Shown here: piece by piece, positions 42,411-51,202 of the stretch
Layout: every line of letters begins with the position of its first letter
Position numbering within the stretch: the first letter of the stretch is position 1
From: Korobacter sp963703075
GTDB lineage: Bacteria > Acidobacteriota > Terriglobia > Terriglobales > Acidobacteriaceae
Assembly (NCBI GenBank): GCA_963703075.1
Contig: OY969786.1
Location: 4,092,001 to 4,156,000, forward strand
Direction of reading: 5' to 3'
Length of the DNA stretch: 64,000 bases
Notes under the pieces: model-generated
Databases searched by the model: none
Seen by the model: the letters and a program-made list of their open reading frames with translations, nothing else
Told to the model about the DNA's origin: nothing
Translations under genes and position numbers: made by a program

Positions 42411-42428
42411 CTGCTGGACTTCCAGACG

Positions 42429-43847
42429 CTAGTTCGTTACGGCAAAGGCTGTCCAGGGATGGGCATCCATGTTTCGCTGCAGATTTTTCTGCCAGTCGAA
42501 CTCCGGATGGGCGCTCAAATGTTCAGCCGCTTTGAAGTCCTTGCCGCAGGCGTGACCGGCAGCAGCGGTGAAGCTCATTTTTTCGATCATGCTGGCATCG
42601 GCGGCTTTGTTCTGGACCGCACCGGCGATTCCGTAGGGCGGCTGCCACTCGCCGGAACCTCGGGGTGAAAGGTCGATGTGGCCGTCGAGGGTACGTTCGT
42701 CCGGATCTTCTTTCTTCTCGAAGGTGTCGTAATGGTCGGCAAGGAAACGCTGCGCGGCAGCGAGGTCGATCTTGCCTTTGTCCTGGGCCATCAACTGCTC
42801 CCAGCGAATGTGGCGGGCGGTGGAACTCTCACTCTTATCCTGCGGGTTGAAGTCTGTTTCCTCGCTGATCAGTTTTTCGTTGATGGGAAAATTCGATCCC
42901 ACAAAGTATCCGTCACTCTTTCTCTCCAAGGTGACATTCTTCAATCCGAGTTCGAGCCGCCCGATTTCGTTTTTGTGGCTATCGGCCACCAGCCACGCAT
43001 TGGCATAGCCGCCGTTGTTGCCGTCTTTCATGATGCGGGCGAAATCGTCAATCGACGCCGCGTATTGAGCGGCCTTGCGCGCACGTACGAATTCCGGGAT
43101 GGCGGCGGGATCGAACCCGGAGAAATGGCCGATCGTGGTCTCGGTAATGGCAATGCCGGCCGCGTTTACGACGAAGTCATCCCCGCTGTGGATCACTCCC
43201 GGCAAGCCATCCATAATCATGCGGTAGCCCTTCGTGGGGGCAATGTCGTAGATGATCGTCCACCGCTCGCCATCCAAATAGGAGGTCCAGTTGTTGTGGG
43301 CGATTACAACCTTGTGGTCTTTTGTGTAGCTGCCGGTAGCAACGAAGGCGCTGCAATGTTCAGGAGTTCCCAGGGAGGCGGTTTTGATTCCGTGCGCGCG
43401 GTCGTATTCCTTGTTGTAGTAGCTCCATTCCATGGCGGCATTCAAAGCCACGACGTCCCAGACGTCGATTTTCAGGCCGTGAGCATTGGCGCCGTCGGCG
43501 ATTCCCTGCAACTCTTCGCGATACTCCTGCTCGATGTGTGGCCACATCATGTTCTGCGCGGCGTCTCGGAAGAAAGACCAATCCTTCTTGGCGTCGTGGG
43601 TAGTTTCGAGGGCTAAGACTTTCAGCGTGTCGTCGATTTCCGGCGACAGCAAGTAGCCATTTTGAAACCCAATCTGGTGTGGAGTGCCTTGCAGATGCAC
43701 GAACGTCCATCCGTTCTTCTCGGGTAAGCGGAAAGCTCCTTGCACCTCGCTCGGAATGCTCGCCGCTTGGGGCGATGGCGGAGCCACGAGTGACAAGGCG
43801 AAACCAGCTAATAGGAGCCCACCTAAACTTGCGAAGATTTTCCGCAT
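42429..43847 (-). CDS. Secreted C45/phospholipase-B-like Ntn-hydrolase
   Basis: A 472-residue exported protein. The signal peptide is KIFASLGGLLLAGFALSLVA. After about 165 residues it has EHCSAFVATGSYTKDHK, where C165 is the expected N-terminal nucleophile of the C45 (acyl-coenzyme A:6-APA acyltransferase-like) or phospholipase-B-like family. Then come VVIAHNNWTSYLDGERW and GLPGVIHSGDDFVVNAAGIA, with ITETTIG. Enzymes of this kind mature by self-cleavage before that Cys and hydrolyse amides or phospholipid esters. The substrate cannot be named. It is convergent with tRNA-Leu. Confidence 0.82.
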   Translation of the reverse strand: MRKIFASLGGLLLAGFALSLVAPPSPQAASIPSEVQGAFRLPEKNGWTFVHLQGTPHQIGFQNGYLLSPEIDDTLKVLALETTHDAKKDWSFFRDAAQNMMWPHIEQEYREELQGIADGANAHGLKIDVWDVVALNAAMEWSYYNKEYDRAHGIKTASLGTPEHCSAFVATGSYTKDHKVVIAHNNWTSYLDGERWTIIYDIAPTKGYRMIMDGLPGVIHSGDDFVVNAAGIAITETTIGHFSGFDPAAIPEFVRARKAAQYAASIDDFARIMKDGNNGGYANAWLVADSHKNEIGRLELGLKNVTLERKSDGYFVGSNFPINEKLISEETDFNPQDKSESSTARHIRWEQLMAQDKGKIDLAAAQRFLADHYDTFEKKEDPDERTLDGHIDLSPRGSGEWQPPYGIAGAVQNKAADASMIEKMSFTAAAGHACGKDFKAAEHLSAHPEFDWQKNLQRNMDAHPWTAFAVTN

Positions 43848-44025
43848 GGAACCTCCAGAGAAGCGTAAGGAGAGGGATTTTAGCAGAGTTTCGCGGACAG
43901 CATTCGCGACACTTTATTCCTTGAAAAACCAGCCGTTTCACATTTTTTTACGGAAGCACCAATGGCCTTAGCAAAACATTTTCCCGGCGCTGGGTTTACA
44001 CCCACAGATCACGGGAGGATCGGAC

Positions 44026-44277
44026 ATGATAAAGAAAGCAGCATTCGCATTATTCGGACTGGTTTTCTCCATCGCGCTGATCACGCCGCCCAAGGCGGAT
44101 GCTCAGGTGGTGGTGGGAGTGGGCCCCCGGCCTTACGTTTACGTGGCTCCGCCGGTAGTGTACGGACCGCATTATTACGCGCCCTACTATCCGGGACGGG
44201 TATGGATTGGTGGACGCTGGGTCGCGCGCCCCTACGCCTACCACTACTACGGTCCGCGCGGCTACTGGCGCCGGTAA
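44026..44277 (+). CDS. Small secreted Tyr/Pro-rich protein
   Basis: An 83-residue exported protein of unknown function. The signal peptide IKKAAFALFGLVFSIALIT is cleaved near DAQ at about 27. The mature 56 residues are rich in Tyr, Pro, Gly and Trp (VYVAPPVVYGPHYYAPYYPG) and end in a run of basic and aromatic residues. GGAGG lies upstream of the ATG. It is similar in composition to small surface/periplasmic proteins of Proteobacteria, but no function is assignable. Confidence 0.75.
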   Translation: MIKKAAFALFGLVFSIALITPPKADAQVVVGVGPRPYVYVAPPVVYGPHYYAPYYPGRVWIGGRWVARPYAYHYYGPRGYWRR

Positions 44278-44295
44278 GACCGACATCGACTTGCG

Positions 44296-44325
44296 AGCCC
44301 CTCGAATGCGAGGGGCTTTCCTTTT
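44296..44325 (+). terminator. Intrinsic terminator after the small secreted protein
   Basis: AGCCCCTCG and CGAGGGGCT form a nine-base stem with an AATG loop, followed by TTCCTTTT. It starts 18 bases after the stop. Confidence 0.85.
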
Positions 44326-44358
44326 GGCGTCCTCCGCGCTTCTGGCATACTTCCGTGC

Positions 44359-45429
44359 ATGGCGAACATTCTCTATGGCGTGAATGGGGAAGGCGCGGGG
44401 CACTCGACGCGCGCTCGCGAAGTGATTGCGCATCTTCTGCGCCAGGGCCACACAGTGCACGTCGCGTCCTTCGACCGGGGGCTGCAAAACCTCAGCGGTG
44501 ATTTTGAGGTGACCGAGATCTACGGCCTTCGTTTTGCCTATGTGAACAACCGGGTGCGTTATAACCGCACGATCGCCAAGAACCTCTTCGGAGCGCCCAA
44601 AGCGGCTCACAGCATTCATCGCCTGATGGAACTGGCCGAGGAGTGGCAGGTGCAACTGGTGATCACGGATTTCGAGCCGCTCACCTGTCATGTGGGTCAC
44701 CGCAAGCACCTGCCGGTTATTACCATCGACAACCAGCATTGCCTCACGAACACCGCCGTGACTTATCCGAAGGAGTTCGCGCGCGATGCGGCTGCAGCGA
44801 AACTCGTCTGCCGGTTGATGACGCCGCGCCCCGACGCCAGCCTGGTGACTTCGTTCTTCACGCCACGGGTGAAGAAAGCGGGAACGTTTCTCTTTCCTCC
44901 AATCTTGCGGGAGGAGATCCTCAAGGCGAAAGCGACCGAAGGCGAGGCAGTCCTCGTATATGTGACGTCGCCGGCGCCTGCATTAGCGAAGACGTTGGCC
45001 GCAGTACGAGGCCAGTTCATCGCATACGGATTCGGACGGGAGGGGCGCGAGGGAAATATCCTCTTCAAGAAGCCGAGTCTGGAGGGATTTCTCGCGGATC
45101 TCGTAGCCGCGAAGGCGATTATTGCGAATGCTGGATTCTCGCTGGTGACGGAGGCGCTGCACCTGGCAAAGCCGTATCTCGCGGTGCCGGTGGCGCACCA
45201 GTTCGAGCAGACATTCAACGCTTACTGGCTGGCACGCATGGAGTACGGAGCGTGGTGGGAGGACCTGAACAAGGAGCTGGTCGAATCGTTCCTCTATAAC
45301 CTGCCACTTTATCGCGAGAAGTTGCGCGACTATCCGCGACAAGGAAATGATGCGCTCTTTGCGAAGCTCGACGAACTCATCGGGCAATTCACGGGCCGCG
45401 AACGCCAGCCATCGCGGACTCGAAGGTAA
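44359..45429 (+). CDS. MJ1255/VC2487-family glycosyltransferase
   Basis: A 356-residue GT-B type protein. The start NILYGVNGEGAGHSTRAREV matches the MJ1255/VC2487 family of UDP-sugar glycosyltransferases. The central segment reads LVITDFEPLTCHVGHRKHLP and TIDNQHCLTNTAV. The C-terminal half has IIANAGFSLVTEALHLAKPY + LAVPVAHQFEQ, the nucleotide-sugar pocket, in the position of the PSPG-like motif. It is predicted to add a sugar to a lipid or glycan of the envelope. It is a single gene after a terminator. Confidence 0.88.
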   Translation: MANILYGVNGEGAGHSTRAREVIAHLLRQGHTVHVASFDRGLQNLSGDFEVTEIYGLRFAYVNNRVRYNRTIAKNLFGAPKAAHSIHRLMELAEEWQVQLVITDFEPLTCHVGHRKHLPVITIDNQHCLTNTAVTYPKEFARDAAAAKLVCRLMTPRPDASLVTSFFTPRVKKAGTFLFPPILREEILKAKATEGEAVLVYVTSPAPALAKTLAAVRGQFIAYGFGREGREGNILFKKPSLEGFLADLVAAKAIIANAGFSLVTEALHLAKPYLAVPVAHQFEQTFNAYWLARMEYGAWWEDLNKELVESFLYNLPLYREKLRDYPRQGNDALFAKLDELIGQFTGRERQPSRTRR

Positions 45430-45437
45430 ATAAGAAA

Positions 45438-45600
45438 CTGCCGATGCTCGTAGTCAAGGAGGAGCCTAGAGCGGGCATCGGCAGGTTCAAGTGAAGCTCG
45501 ACGATATCGTTCGCAGATCGATGGCCTTCCGGCTGACCGCCTGCGACTTTCCCACCTTAGCGACATCGGCTCCCGAAGGGAAACGCATAAAAATTATGCG
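45438..45600. other. Structured intergenic stretch with two inverted repeats
   Basis: CTGCCGATGC (45438-45447) and GCATCGGCAG (45475-45484) form a ten-base stem with a 27-base loop. CGCATAA and TTATGCG (45584-45600) pair around AAA. The 244 bases between the glycosyltransferase and the MerR gene have no supportable coding frame. The first hairpin may act as a weak terminator. Confidence 0.5.
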
Positions 45601-45673
45601 AACGATCAGAAGATCAGGACGAAATTCCCAAAGCCTTCGATCGCGTATTTCACATCGCCATCTTCCACAACGC

Positions 45674-46426
45674 TCACGGTTCGCAGCGAGCATTCGCGGC
45701 TTTCTTCGCGGCATTGATGAACGCATCCACTTCGTCGCTCCAGGGACGCTTGAAGGTGGTGGGCCAGTTCGACTGGTCGGCATAGAGGCTCTTTAGGCCT
45801 TGTTTCACCTGGGAGCTTCCCTGGGTGAATGCATTGAGCAGATCGATCCACCGATGCGCGAGTTTCCGCGCCCGTTCGCTCGCGGGATCAACGTTCTCCT
45901 TGACCGCCTGTTCGCAATCGGCGAGAAGCACAGCCCAATCTTTCTGGCCTTGCTCGGCGGCGTTCGATCCGCGGGATGCAAGCTCATTCTGCGCTTTCGG
46001 CGAGTAGTACTTCTTCATCCACTCTTTGTTTTGTTCCATCTCAATCGTCTCCACAATTTGTTTAAGGCTCTGCCAGTCTGCTTGCCCCGACTGTGCCAGC
46101 AGGGTGCTGGCGCGCTCGACCGCAGTCAGTGCGGCGTCGAGGGTGTTGCGCCGGCGCTGCAAGGCTTCCTTCTGCAGATCGAGCGTGCTGCGTAAATCGT
46201 CGGGATTGCGGTCCACCAGTTCCTTGATTTCCTGGAGCGAGCAACCGATGAACTTCAGCACCGTGATGCGTTGCAGACGCACGAGCTCGCGTTCTCCATA
46301 CAGGCGGTACCCGGAGGGGGAGCGCTGCGGTTGCAGCAGCCCAAGACGGTCGTAGTGGTGCAGAGTGCGCACCGTGACGCCGGTCTCGTTCGCGAACTCC
46401 TGAATGCGCATGGCACGCGGTGCCAA
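45674..46426 (-). CDS. MerR-family regulator, TipA-like
   Basis: A 250-residue regulator. Residues 6-75 form a MerR winged helix (RIQEFANETGVTVRTLHHYD, YGERELVRLQRITVLKFIGC). A coiled-coil dimerisation helix follows. The C-terminal 125 residues (EWMKKYYSPKAQNELASRG through WPTTFKRPWSDEVDAFINAA) form a TipAS-like antibiotic-recognition domain. TipA proteins bind thiopeptide or other antibiotics and activate resistance genes. The TTG start is chosen from GGAGG four bases upstream; an ATG at 46411 is possible. The gene stands alone, so its regulon is not visible. Confidence 0.9.
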   Translation of the reverse strand: MAPRAMRIQEFANETGVTVRTLHHYDRLGLLQPQRSPSGYRLYGERELVRLQRITVLKFIGCSLQEIKELVDRNPDDLRSTLDLQKEALQRRRNTLDAALTAVERASTLLAQSGQADWQSLKQIVETIEMEQNKEWMKKYYSPKAQNELASRGSNAAEQGQKDWAVLLADCEQAVKENVDPASERARKLAHRWIDLLNAFTQGSSQVKQGLKSLYADQSNWPTTFKRPWSDEVDAFINAAKKAANARCEP

Positions 46427-46504
46427 AGAGCCTCCTTGCTCAACTCGAAATGGAGTTTCGAGCCTGACGTTAGGTGAGGGTCAAGCAGATTCTATAAAAA
46501 TTCG

Positions 46505-47458
46505 CTAGCGTGCTTCTTCGAGGGAGCGCGGGCGCAGGATGGTTTCGGCGGCAACGAGGACGGTGCCAATCCAGACGGTGTCAGCGACGGCGAGATGGAG
46601 CATCTGGAGCCACACGGGCGCCTGCAGACTGATATTCAGAACGCCGAGAAAAAGCTGCGAGACGACTGCGACTCCGACTAAGCCGGCGAAGCGCCGCGCG
46701 CGTTCGTTATTTCCGCTGGCGCGGGAGATGAAGAGAGCGATGACGACGGTGGAGAGAATCGCCATGGCGGGGTGCAGGATGCGCAAGCGCAAAAGGAAAT
46801 GGCTACCGGCGGAGAAGTCGGCGGCCATGGAGGCATTGGGGAAGAGGGTGTCGCCGAGGGCTGCGATGACGCCCGCGGCGGTGGTGACGAGCAGCATGAG
46901 CAGGGCGACGAGGGCGAGCCATGCACCATTTTTCGTCCAGCGCACAACGCGCGGATCCAGCGGAAGCCAGAGAGCGGTGATGGCGATGGCGGCGAGCAGC
47001 AGCATAGTGTTGGTGGAGTGGATGGGAAGCGAGATGGCGCGCGCGATGGACTTGTTCTGCGCGACCAACTCGAATTTCACCAGGGCCGCACCGATTAACG
47101 CTTCGCTGACCATCAGCAGGGCGGCGATCAAGGAAGCCAGACGCGCCGGATGTTTTTTGGGCAACGCCCGCCAGCACGCAACACATAATCCAACGACCAG
47201 TACGGCAGCGACACCGCTGGACGCGCGGTGGGAGAACTCGATGAGAGTTTCCAAACGGGCGGCACGGGGTATGACTTCGCCGTTGCAGAGGGGCCAGTGA
47301 TTGCCACACCCGGCCCCGGCCCCGGTGGCACGCACGTAGGCTCCCCAGACGATGACCGCGACGTTGTAGCCGAGCGTTCCCCAGGCGAACTGGGCGAGCC
47401 GGCGGTGGGCGGAGGTGCCTGGCGCAACGATGGCGGAAGCGGTAGCCATTGCTTTCAT
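46505..47458 (-). CDS. ctaA: Heme A synthase (CtaA/COX15)
   Basis: A 317-residue, eight-helix membrane enzyme converting heme O to heme A for cytochrome oxidase. AYVRATGAGAGCGNHWPLCN, with its Cys and His, is a family hallmark. EFSHRASSG and LPIHSTNTMLL give further heme-ligand histidines, and the second half has RILHPAMAI and QMLHLAVADTVWIG. Heme O synthase and oxidase genes are not in the window. The 5' region (47459-47672) has a direct AAAATATT repeat described separately. Confidence 0.93.
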   Translation of the reverse strand: MKAMATASAIVAPGTSAHRRLAQFAWGTLGYNVAVIVWGAYVRATGAGAGCGNHWPLCNGEVIPRAARLETLIEFSHRASSGVAAVLVVGLCVACWRALPKKHPARLASLIAALLMVSEALIGAALVKFELVAQNKSIARAISLPIHSTNTMLLLAAIAITALWLPLDPRVVRWTKNGAWLALVALLMLLVTTAAGVIAALGDTLFPNASMAADFSAGSHFLLRLRILHPAMAILSTVVIALFISRASGNNERARRFAGLVGVAVVSQLFLGVLNISLQAPVWLQMLHLAVADTVWIGTVLVAAETILRPRSLEEAR

Positions 47459-47526
47459 AAGGATAGAACAGTCTCCCCACCCGGTACACGGTGGTTTGTT
47501 TTCAAGATTTTAGGCCACCAAATGTC

Positions 47527-47566
47527 GGCAAAATATTCCATCTAAAGGAGTTATAGGTAAAATATT
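47527..47566. promoter_or_regulatory. Direct repeat upstream of ctaA
   Basis: GGCAAAATATT (47527-47537) and GGTAAAATATT (47556-47566) are 29 bases apart, each followed within ten bases by AAGG. They lie 70-110 bases upstream of ctaA, in an AT-rich stretch. They could be an operator for an unknown redox or heme regulator. Confidence 0.35.
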
Positions 47567-47672
47567 GAAAGATAAGGGGTTAGCGGGTGGCGTGTTTTTA
47601 AGGGCCGACGGAATGTTAGTTCCAGTGAAAGGGAGATGCTGTGAGCGGTGCACGTTCATCGTGTGACACGGA

Positions 47673-47852
47673 TTAGCCGGCGGGTTCGGGATCGATTTGG
47701 CCGGTTCCATGACAGGAGGTGCAATCGACGTTGCGGTCTCCATGGCAGGTGGAGCAGACGCGATCGAGGATGAGGAGGCGCGATTGTCTGCCAGTGCCGT
47801 TGCATGCGGGACAGGGAACGCGGCCGGAACCGTGGCAGATGGGGCATTGCAT
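47673..47852 (-). CDS. Small DnaJ-type zinc-finger protein
   Basis: A 59-residue protein beginning MQCPICHGSGRVPCPACNGT. It has four CxxCxGxG-type repeats (CPICHGSG, CPACNGTG, CSTCHGDR, CTSCHGTG), the DnaJ cysteine-rich zinc-binding pattern with two zinc sites. There is no J domain or other module. Such proteins often act as thiol-disulfide or zinc-binding accessory factors. No strong ribosome-binding site is seen. It lies between ctaA and galT, on the ctaA strand. Confidence 0.75.
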   Translation of the reverse strand: MQCPICHGSGRVPCPACNGTGRQSRLLILDRVCSTCHGDRNVDCTSCHGTGQIDPEPAG

Positions 47853-48007
47853 GGGTTGATTGTAGTCGCCGCCAAGAATTCGTTTTGGGTTCCCGGGATG
47901 GGCGGGGTTCGAGAACGAGATTGCGGGACGATGAATGCCGGTCAGCGAGTTTTGCGGCGAGGTTTCGCGGGGGGTAAGATTGGAGTTTCTCGGGAAAGGA
48001 TTTCGAC

Positions 48008-49042
48008 GTGCCTGAGCTTCGTAAAGATCCGATTGTGGGCCGGTGGGTGATCATTTCAACGGACCGCGCCAAGCGGCCGACGGACTTTCTGCGCGAGCGT
48101 TTTGTGCAGAAGGGTGGTTTCTGCCCGTTCTGCTATGGGAACGAGAGCAAGACTCCACCGGAGATCCTGGCATATCGGCCGAAGAATGGCGGGCCACCGG
48201 CGCAGCCGAACACGTCGGGGTGGTCGGTCCGAGTGGTGCCGAATAAGTTTCCTGCGCTGGGGATCGAAGGCTCGCTGAACCGGCAAGCGGAGGGGATGTT
48301 CGATAAGATGACGGGAATCGGGGCCCACGAGGTGATTATTGAGACCCCGGAGCACACGGCGACGATGGCGACCTTGCCGGAAAAGCGGATTGAAGATGTG
48401 TTGTGGGCCTATCGTGACCGGATCCTCGATTTGAAGCAAGACCGTCGCTTCAAGTACATCCTGATTTTCAAGAACCACGGGGAGGCGGCGGGGGCGTCGC
48501 TGGAGCATCCGCACGGGCAGCTGATCGCATTGCCGATTCTGCCGAAGCACGTGGTGGAGGAACTCGAAGGCGCGAAGCAGTATTACCTGATGAAAGAGCG
48601 CTGCGTATATTGCGACATCGTGCGCCAGGAATCGGAAGCGGCAGTGCGCATTATCGCGGAGAACGAAGGCTTTGTGACGCTGGCGCCGTACGCGCCACGC
48701 TTTCCGTTTGAAACCTGGATCCTGCCGAAGCGGCATGAGTCATCGTTCGAAAATGCGTCATCGAAAACCTACGAAGACCTGGCAAAAGCATTGAAGGTGC
48801 TGCTGACGAAGGCAGACCGGGTGCTGGGCGGCGCTGCGTATAACCTGGTCATCCATACTGGTCCGTTGCAGGAGCCGGGGCTCGATCATTTCCATTGGCA
48901 TGTGGAGTTCATGCCAAAGCTGACGAAGACCGCGGGATTCGAGTGGGGAACGGGGTTCTATATCAACCCAACGCCTCCGGAAGAAGCGGCGCGGTTCCTG
49001 CGCGAAGCGCGCGTGGATCAGCCGGAATTGATGACGCGCTAG
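48008..49042 (+). CDS. galT: Galactose-1-phosphate uridylyltransferase
   Basis: A 344-residue HIT-superfamily enzyme exchanging UMP between UDP-glucose and galactose-1-phosphate in the Leloir pathway. The start LRKDPIVGRWVIISTDRAKR is typical. The zinc cysteines are in CPFCYGNE. The active-site HPHGQ (in SLEHPHGQLIALPI) holds the nucleophilic His. A second-domain HWHVEF-like motif (FHWHVEFMPKL) is present. The GTG start is preceded by AAAGGA. No galK or galE is nearby. In acidobacteria this family may act on other sugar-1-phosphates. Confidence 0.92.
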   Translation: MPELRKDPIVGRWVIISTDRAKRPTDFLRERFVQKGGFCPFCYGNESKTPPEILAYRPKNGGPPAQPNTSGWSVRVVPNKFPALGIEGSLNRQAEGMFDKMTGIGAHEVIIETPEHTATMATLPEKRIEDVLWAYRDRILDLKQDRRFKYILIFKNHGEAAGASLEHPHGQLIALPILPKHVVEELEGAKQYYLMKERCVYCDIVRQESEAAVRIIAENEGFVTLAPYAPRFPFETWILPKRHESSFENASSKTYEDLAKALKVLLTKADRVLGGAAYNLVIHTGPLQEPGLDHFHWHVEFMPKLTKTAGFEWGTGFYINPTPPEEAARFLREARVDQPELMTR

Positions 49043-49067
49043 CGGCGGTAGATTCCTTCAGAAAAAT

Positions 49068-50108
49068 TCAAACAGTCACGGGCTGCACGGCCTGCGCGAT
49101 CACGTCGGCGATACGGCGTAGGGCGGCTGCGCTCTGCGGGGCATCCTGCCCAAAAAACTGAAAGACGTGATTCATGCTGGGCCACGACTCGAGGGTGAGA
49201 TCGGCACCCTGGGTTTTGGCTTCGGCGGCGAAGGCAGCAATGCTGTCATAGAGAATTTCTGCGCGTCCGGCCTGGAGGTAGATGGGAGGAAGACCGCGGA
49301 GATTGGCATGGATCGGGGAGACGAGCGGATGGGAACGTTGGTCAACGGAGCAATACCAGTCGCGCCAGGAGATAGCCATTTCCGCGGTGATCCAGTCGGC
49401 GGAGTCTTTCGTGGTCATGCTGGGGCGAACGGTATCGAACTCGCTGGCGGGCGAGAGGGCGATGCCGAGGGCGGGGAGCGGAAGATTGCGGTCGCGCAGA
49501 TCGCAGAGAAGAACGAGAGTGAGATTGCCTCCCGCGGAGTCGCCGGCTACGACGATGTTTTTAGGGTCGGTTCCGTTTTGCAAAAGGCAGAGATAGGCGG
49601 TGCGGACGTCGTCGAGTTGTGCGGGGAAGCGGTGTTCGGGGGTAAGTCGGTAATCGACGGCGAAGGTGCGAGCGTTCGCGGCCTGCGCGATCATGGCGAT
49701 GAAATGCGCATAGGAATCCTTTGGATAGAGGGCAAATCCGCCGCCGTGGAGATACAGCAAAGTCACCGGTGAGAGATTCTCCGGGATGTACCACGTGCCA
49801 CGCAGATCCGGCTCGAGGACGTCAGTAGCCTTCACGCGCAAGGCGGCTTGCGGCGCAAGGACGAGGGTATCGAGGTAGCGTCGCATCTCGGCGACATCGG
49901 GGAGGGAGAATGCCGCGCGTAAGTGATTGCGCATGACGGCTGTTCCCAACTCGACCGTCCAATTCCATCCAGGCAGAGAGGGGCCGCGGCGGAGACGACG
50001 CGTGGTGGCAGCCGACACAGCAGCCGCGACCACCTGCGCGCAACGTAGGCGGTAGGGATAGGGGCCGCGAAATTGGGGAACGAAGGGCACATCTTGCGTG
50101 TAACACAA
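49068..50108 (-). CDS. Alpha/beta hydrolase, HSL-type esterase
   Basis: A 346-residue hormone-sensitive-lipase-family esterase. The oxyanion motif HGGGF is in LLYLHGGGFALYP and the nucleophile is in VVAGDSAGGNLTLVLL. The acid is in DLTLESWPSMNHVF, where the catalytic His follows. These hydrolyse short- to medium-chain esters. The first codons are uncertain: TTG at 50108 (MCYTQDVPF) is the longest start and GTG at VPFVPQF is an alternative. It is on the same strand as the lipase gene at 50169, 60 bases downstream of that gene's stop. Confidence 0.85.
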   Translation of the reverse strand: MCYTQDVPFVPQFRGPYPYRLRCAQVVAAAVSAATTRRLRRGPSLPGWNWTVELGTAVMRNHLRAAFSLPDVAEMRRYLDTLVLAPQAALRVKATDVLEPDLRGTWYIPENLSPVTLLYLHGGGFALYPKDSYAHFIAMIAQAANARTFAVDYRLTPEHRFPAQLDDVRTAYLCLLQNGTDPKNIVVAGDSAGGNLTLVLLCDLRDRNLPLPALGIALSPASEFDTVRPSMTTKDSADWITAEMAISWRDWYCSVDQRSHPLVSPIHANLRGLPPIYLQAGRAEILYDSIAAFAAEAKTQGADLTLESWPSMNHVFQFFGQDAPQSAAALRRIADVIAQAVQPVTV

Positions 50109-50168
50109 AGGAAGATGACGGGAACGCGAATCGCTGGGTGAAAGAGGGTGGGAAGTTGTTTCGGGAAT

Positions 50169-50981
50169 TTAGCCGGCGGAAGCGGTGTACAAGCGCCGGG
50201 CAACGATGCCGTACACGGAGGAGTTAAAAGCGAGGCCGATATGGGTGCCGGGCACCTCGAAATCGCAATCGGCATTCTTGGTCATGCAGTAGCGCCAGTC
50301 GACCACGCCGTCGTCCTGGGTGTAGATGGCGGTTTCCATCACGGATTCAGGGATGGCGGTTTTGAGGGAGCAGATGAAATCGCAAGTGCAGTGGGCGGTG
50401 TAGCAATCGGGGAGAACACTGGCGCCATGTTTTTTGAGGATCTGGGTGCGAACGGTCTTGGCGGCGGAGAGGATGGCGTGATGAGCGACGACGCCGCGGA
50501 AAGGCGAGGCGATGGTGATGACGGAGGCGATGTCGTGGGCACGCTGAGCGGCCACGGAGCGGGCGATGACGCCCCCAAGGCTGTGGCCAACCAGGTGAAT
50601 CTTGCCGCCGGTCTCTCGAACAGCCTGATCAATGGTTTTTGAGAGGCGATCGCGGATGAGGAGATTCGGGCACTCGGCGTTGAGATCGATGCCGGAGACA
50701 TAGGTGCGATAGCCGATGCGATCGAGCCAGGCATGCAGATGACCGAGGTAGTTGTCATTACCGAGAAAGCCGGGAATGACGACGACGCCGGCGCCCTGGC
50801 CGCGAGGAATTCCAAAACCGTAGTAGACGGGAGAGGCGTGCAGGAGGAGGAGTTCGGCGCCGAAGAGAGCTTCTTTCCAAATGGAAATATCGGCTTCTGC
50901 GTGCTCTTCCAACGTCTGACTGCGACGAGAGGCCGTAACCGGCGTGTGCGTTCCCGAACCCATGATGCGGATGAGCGTCAT
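50169..50981 (-). CDS. Alpha/beta hydrolase, lipase-like
   Basis: A 270-residue alpha/beta hydrolase. The nucleophile elbow is GHSLGGVIARSVAAQRAHD, with the serine in GHSLGG. The oxyanion-hole stretch is VVVIPGFLGNDNYLGHLHAW. The C-terminus EVPGTHIGLAFNSSVYGIVA contains the likely catalytic histidine. An in-frame upstream stretch to 51131 shows no similarity, so the ATG at 50981 (MTLIRIMGSG) with GGGGG upstream is chosen. It is likely a lipase or a triacylglycerol hydrolase, which would fit the storage-lipid genes upstream. Confidence 0.82.
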   Translation of the reverse strand: MTLIRIMGSGTHTPVTASRRSQTLEEHAEADISIWKEALFGAELLLLHASPVYYGFGIPRGQGAGVVVIPGFLGNDNYLGHLHAWLDRIGYRTYVSGIDLNAECPNLLIRDRLSKTIDQAVRETGGKIHLVGHSLGGVIARSVAAQRAHDIASVITIASPFRGVVAHHAILSAAKTVRTQILKKHGASVLPDCYTAHCTCDFICSLKTAIPESVMETAIYTQDDGVVDWRYCMTKNADCDFEVPGTHIGLAFNSSVYGIVARRLYTASAG

Positions 50982-51112
50982 CCCCCGAAAATTTCGATTT
51001 AAATGAACCAAACTTTGGATGTTGTTGCGCAATGCTAATGTTGCATTCGGGTGAACGCAACGAGGAAGTTCGTCAGTTGCATATCTTTGCAACCATGGTT
51101 TCATGGCATGGC

Positions 51113-51148
51113 AAAGAAAAAAGCGTGCCATTGGAGTTCAATGGCACG
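51113..51148 (-). terminator. Intrinsic terminator of the phasin-like gene
   Basis: On the minus strand CGTGCCATTG and CAATGGCACG form a perfect ten-base stem with a five-base loop, followed by CTTTTTTCTTT. A smaller GTTGAA/TTCAAC hairpin at 51155-51169 precedes it. Confidence 0.88.
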
Positions 51149-51202
51149 GAGAATGTTGAAAAATTCAACAGTTCAATCTGGCAAACACGTGCGGTGCAGA
51201 CT

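Noticed and set aside
42429..42668. Plus-strand open frames between tRNA-Leu and the C45-type hydrolase
   Set aside because: They are shadows of the hydrolase on the minus strand with no promoter or ribosome-binding site.
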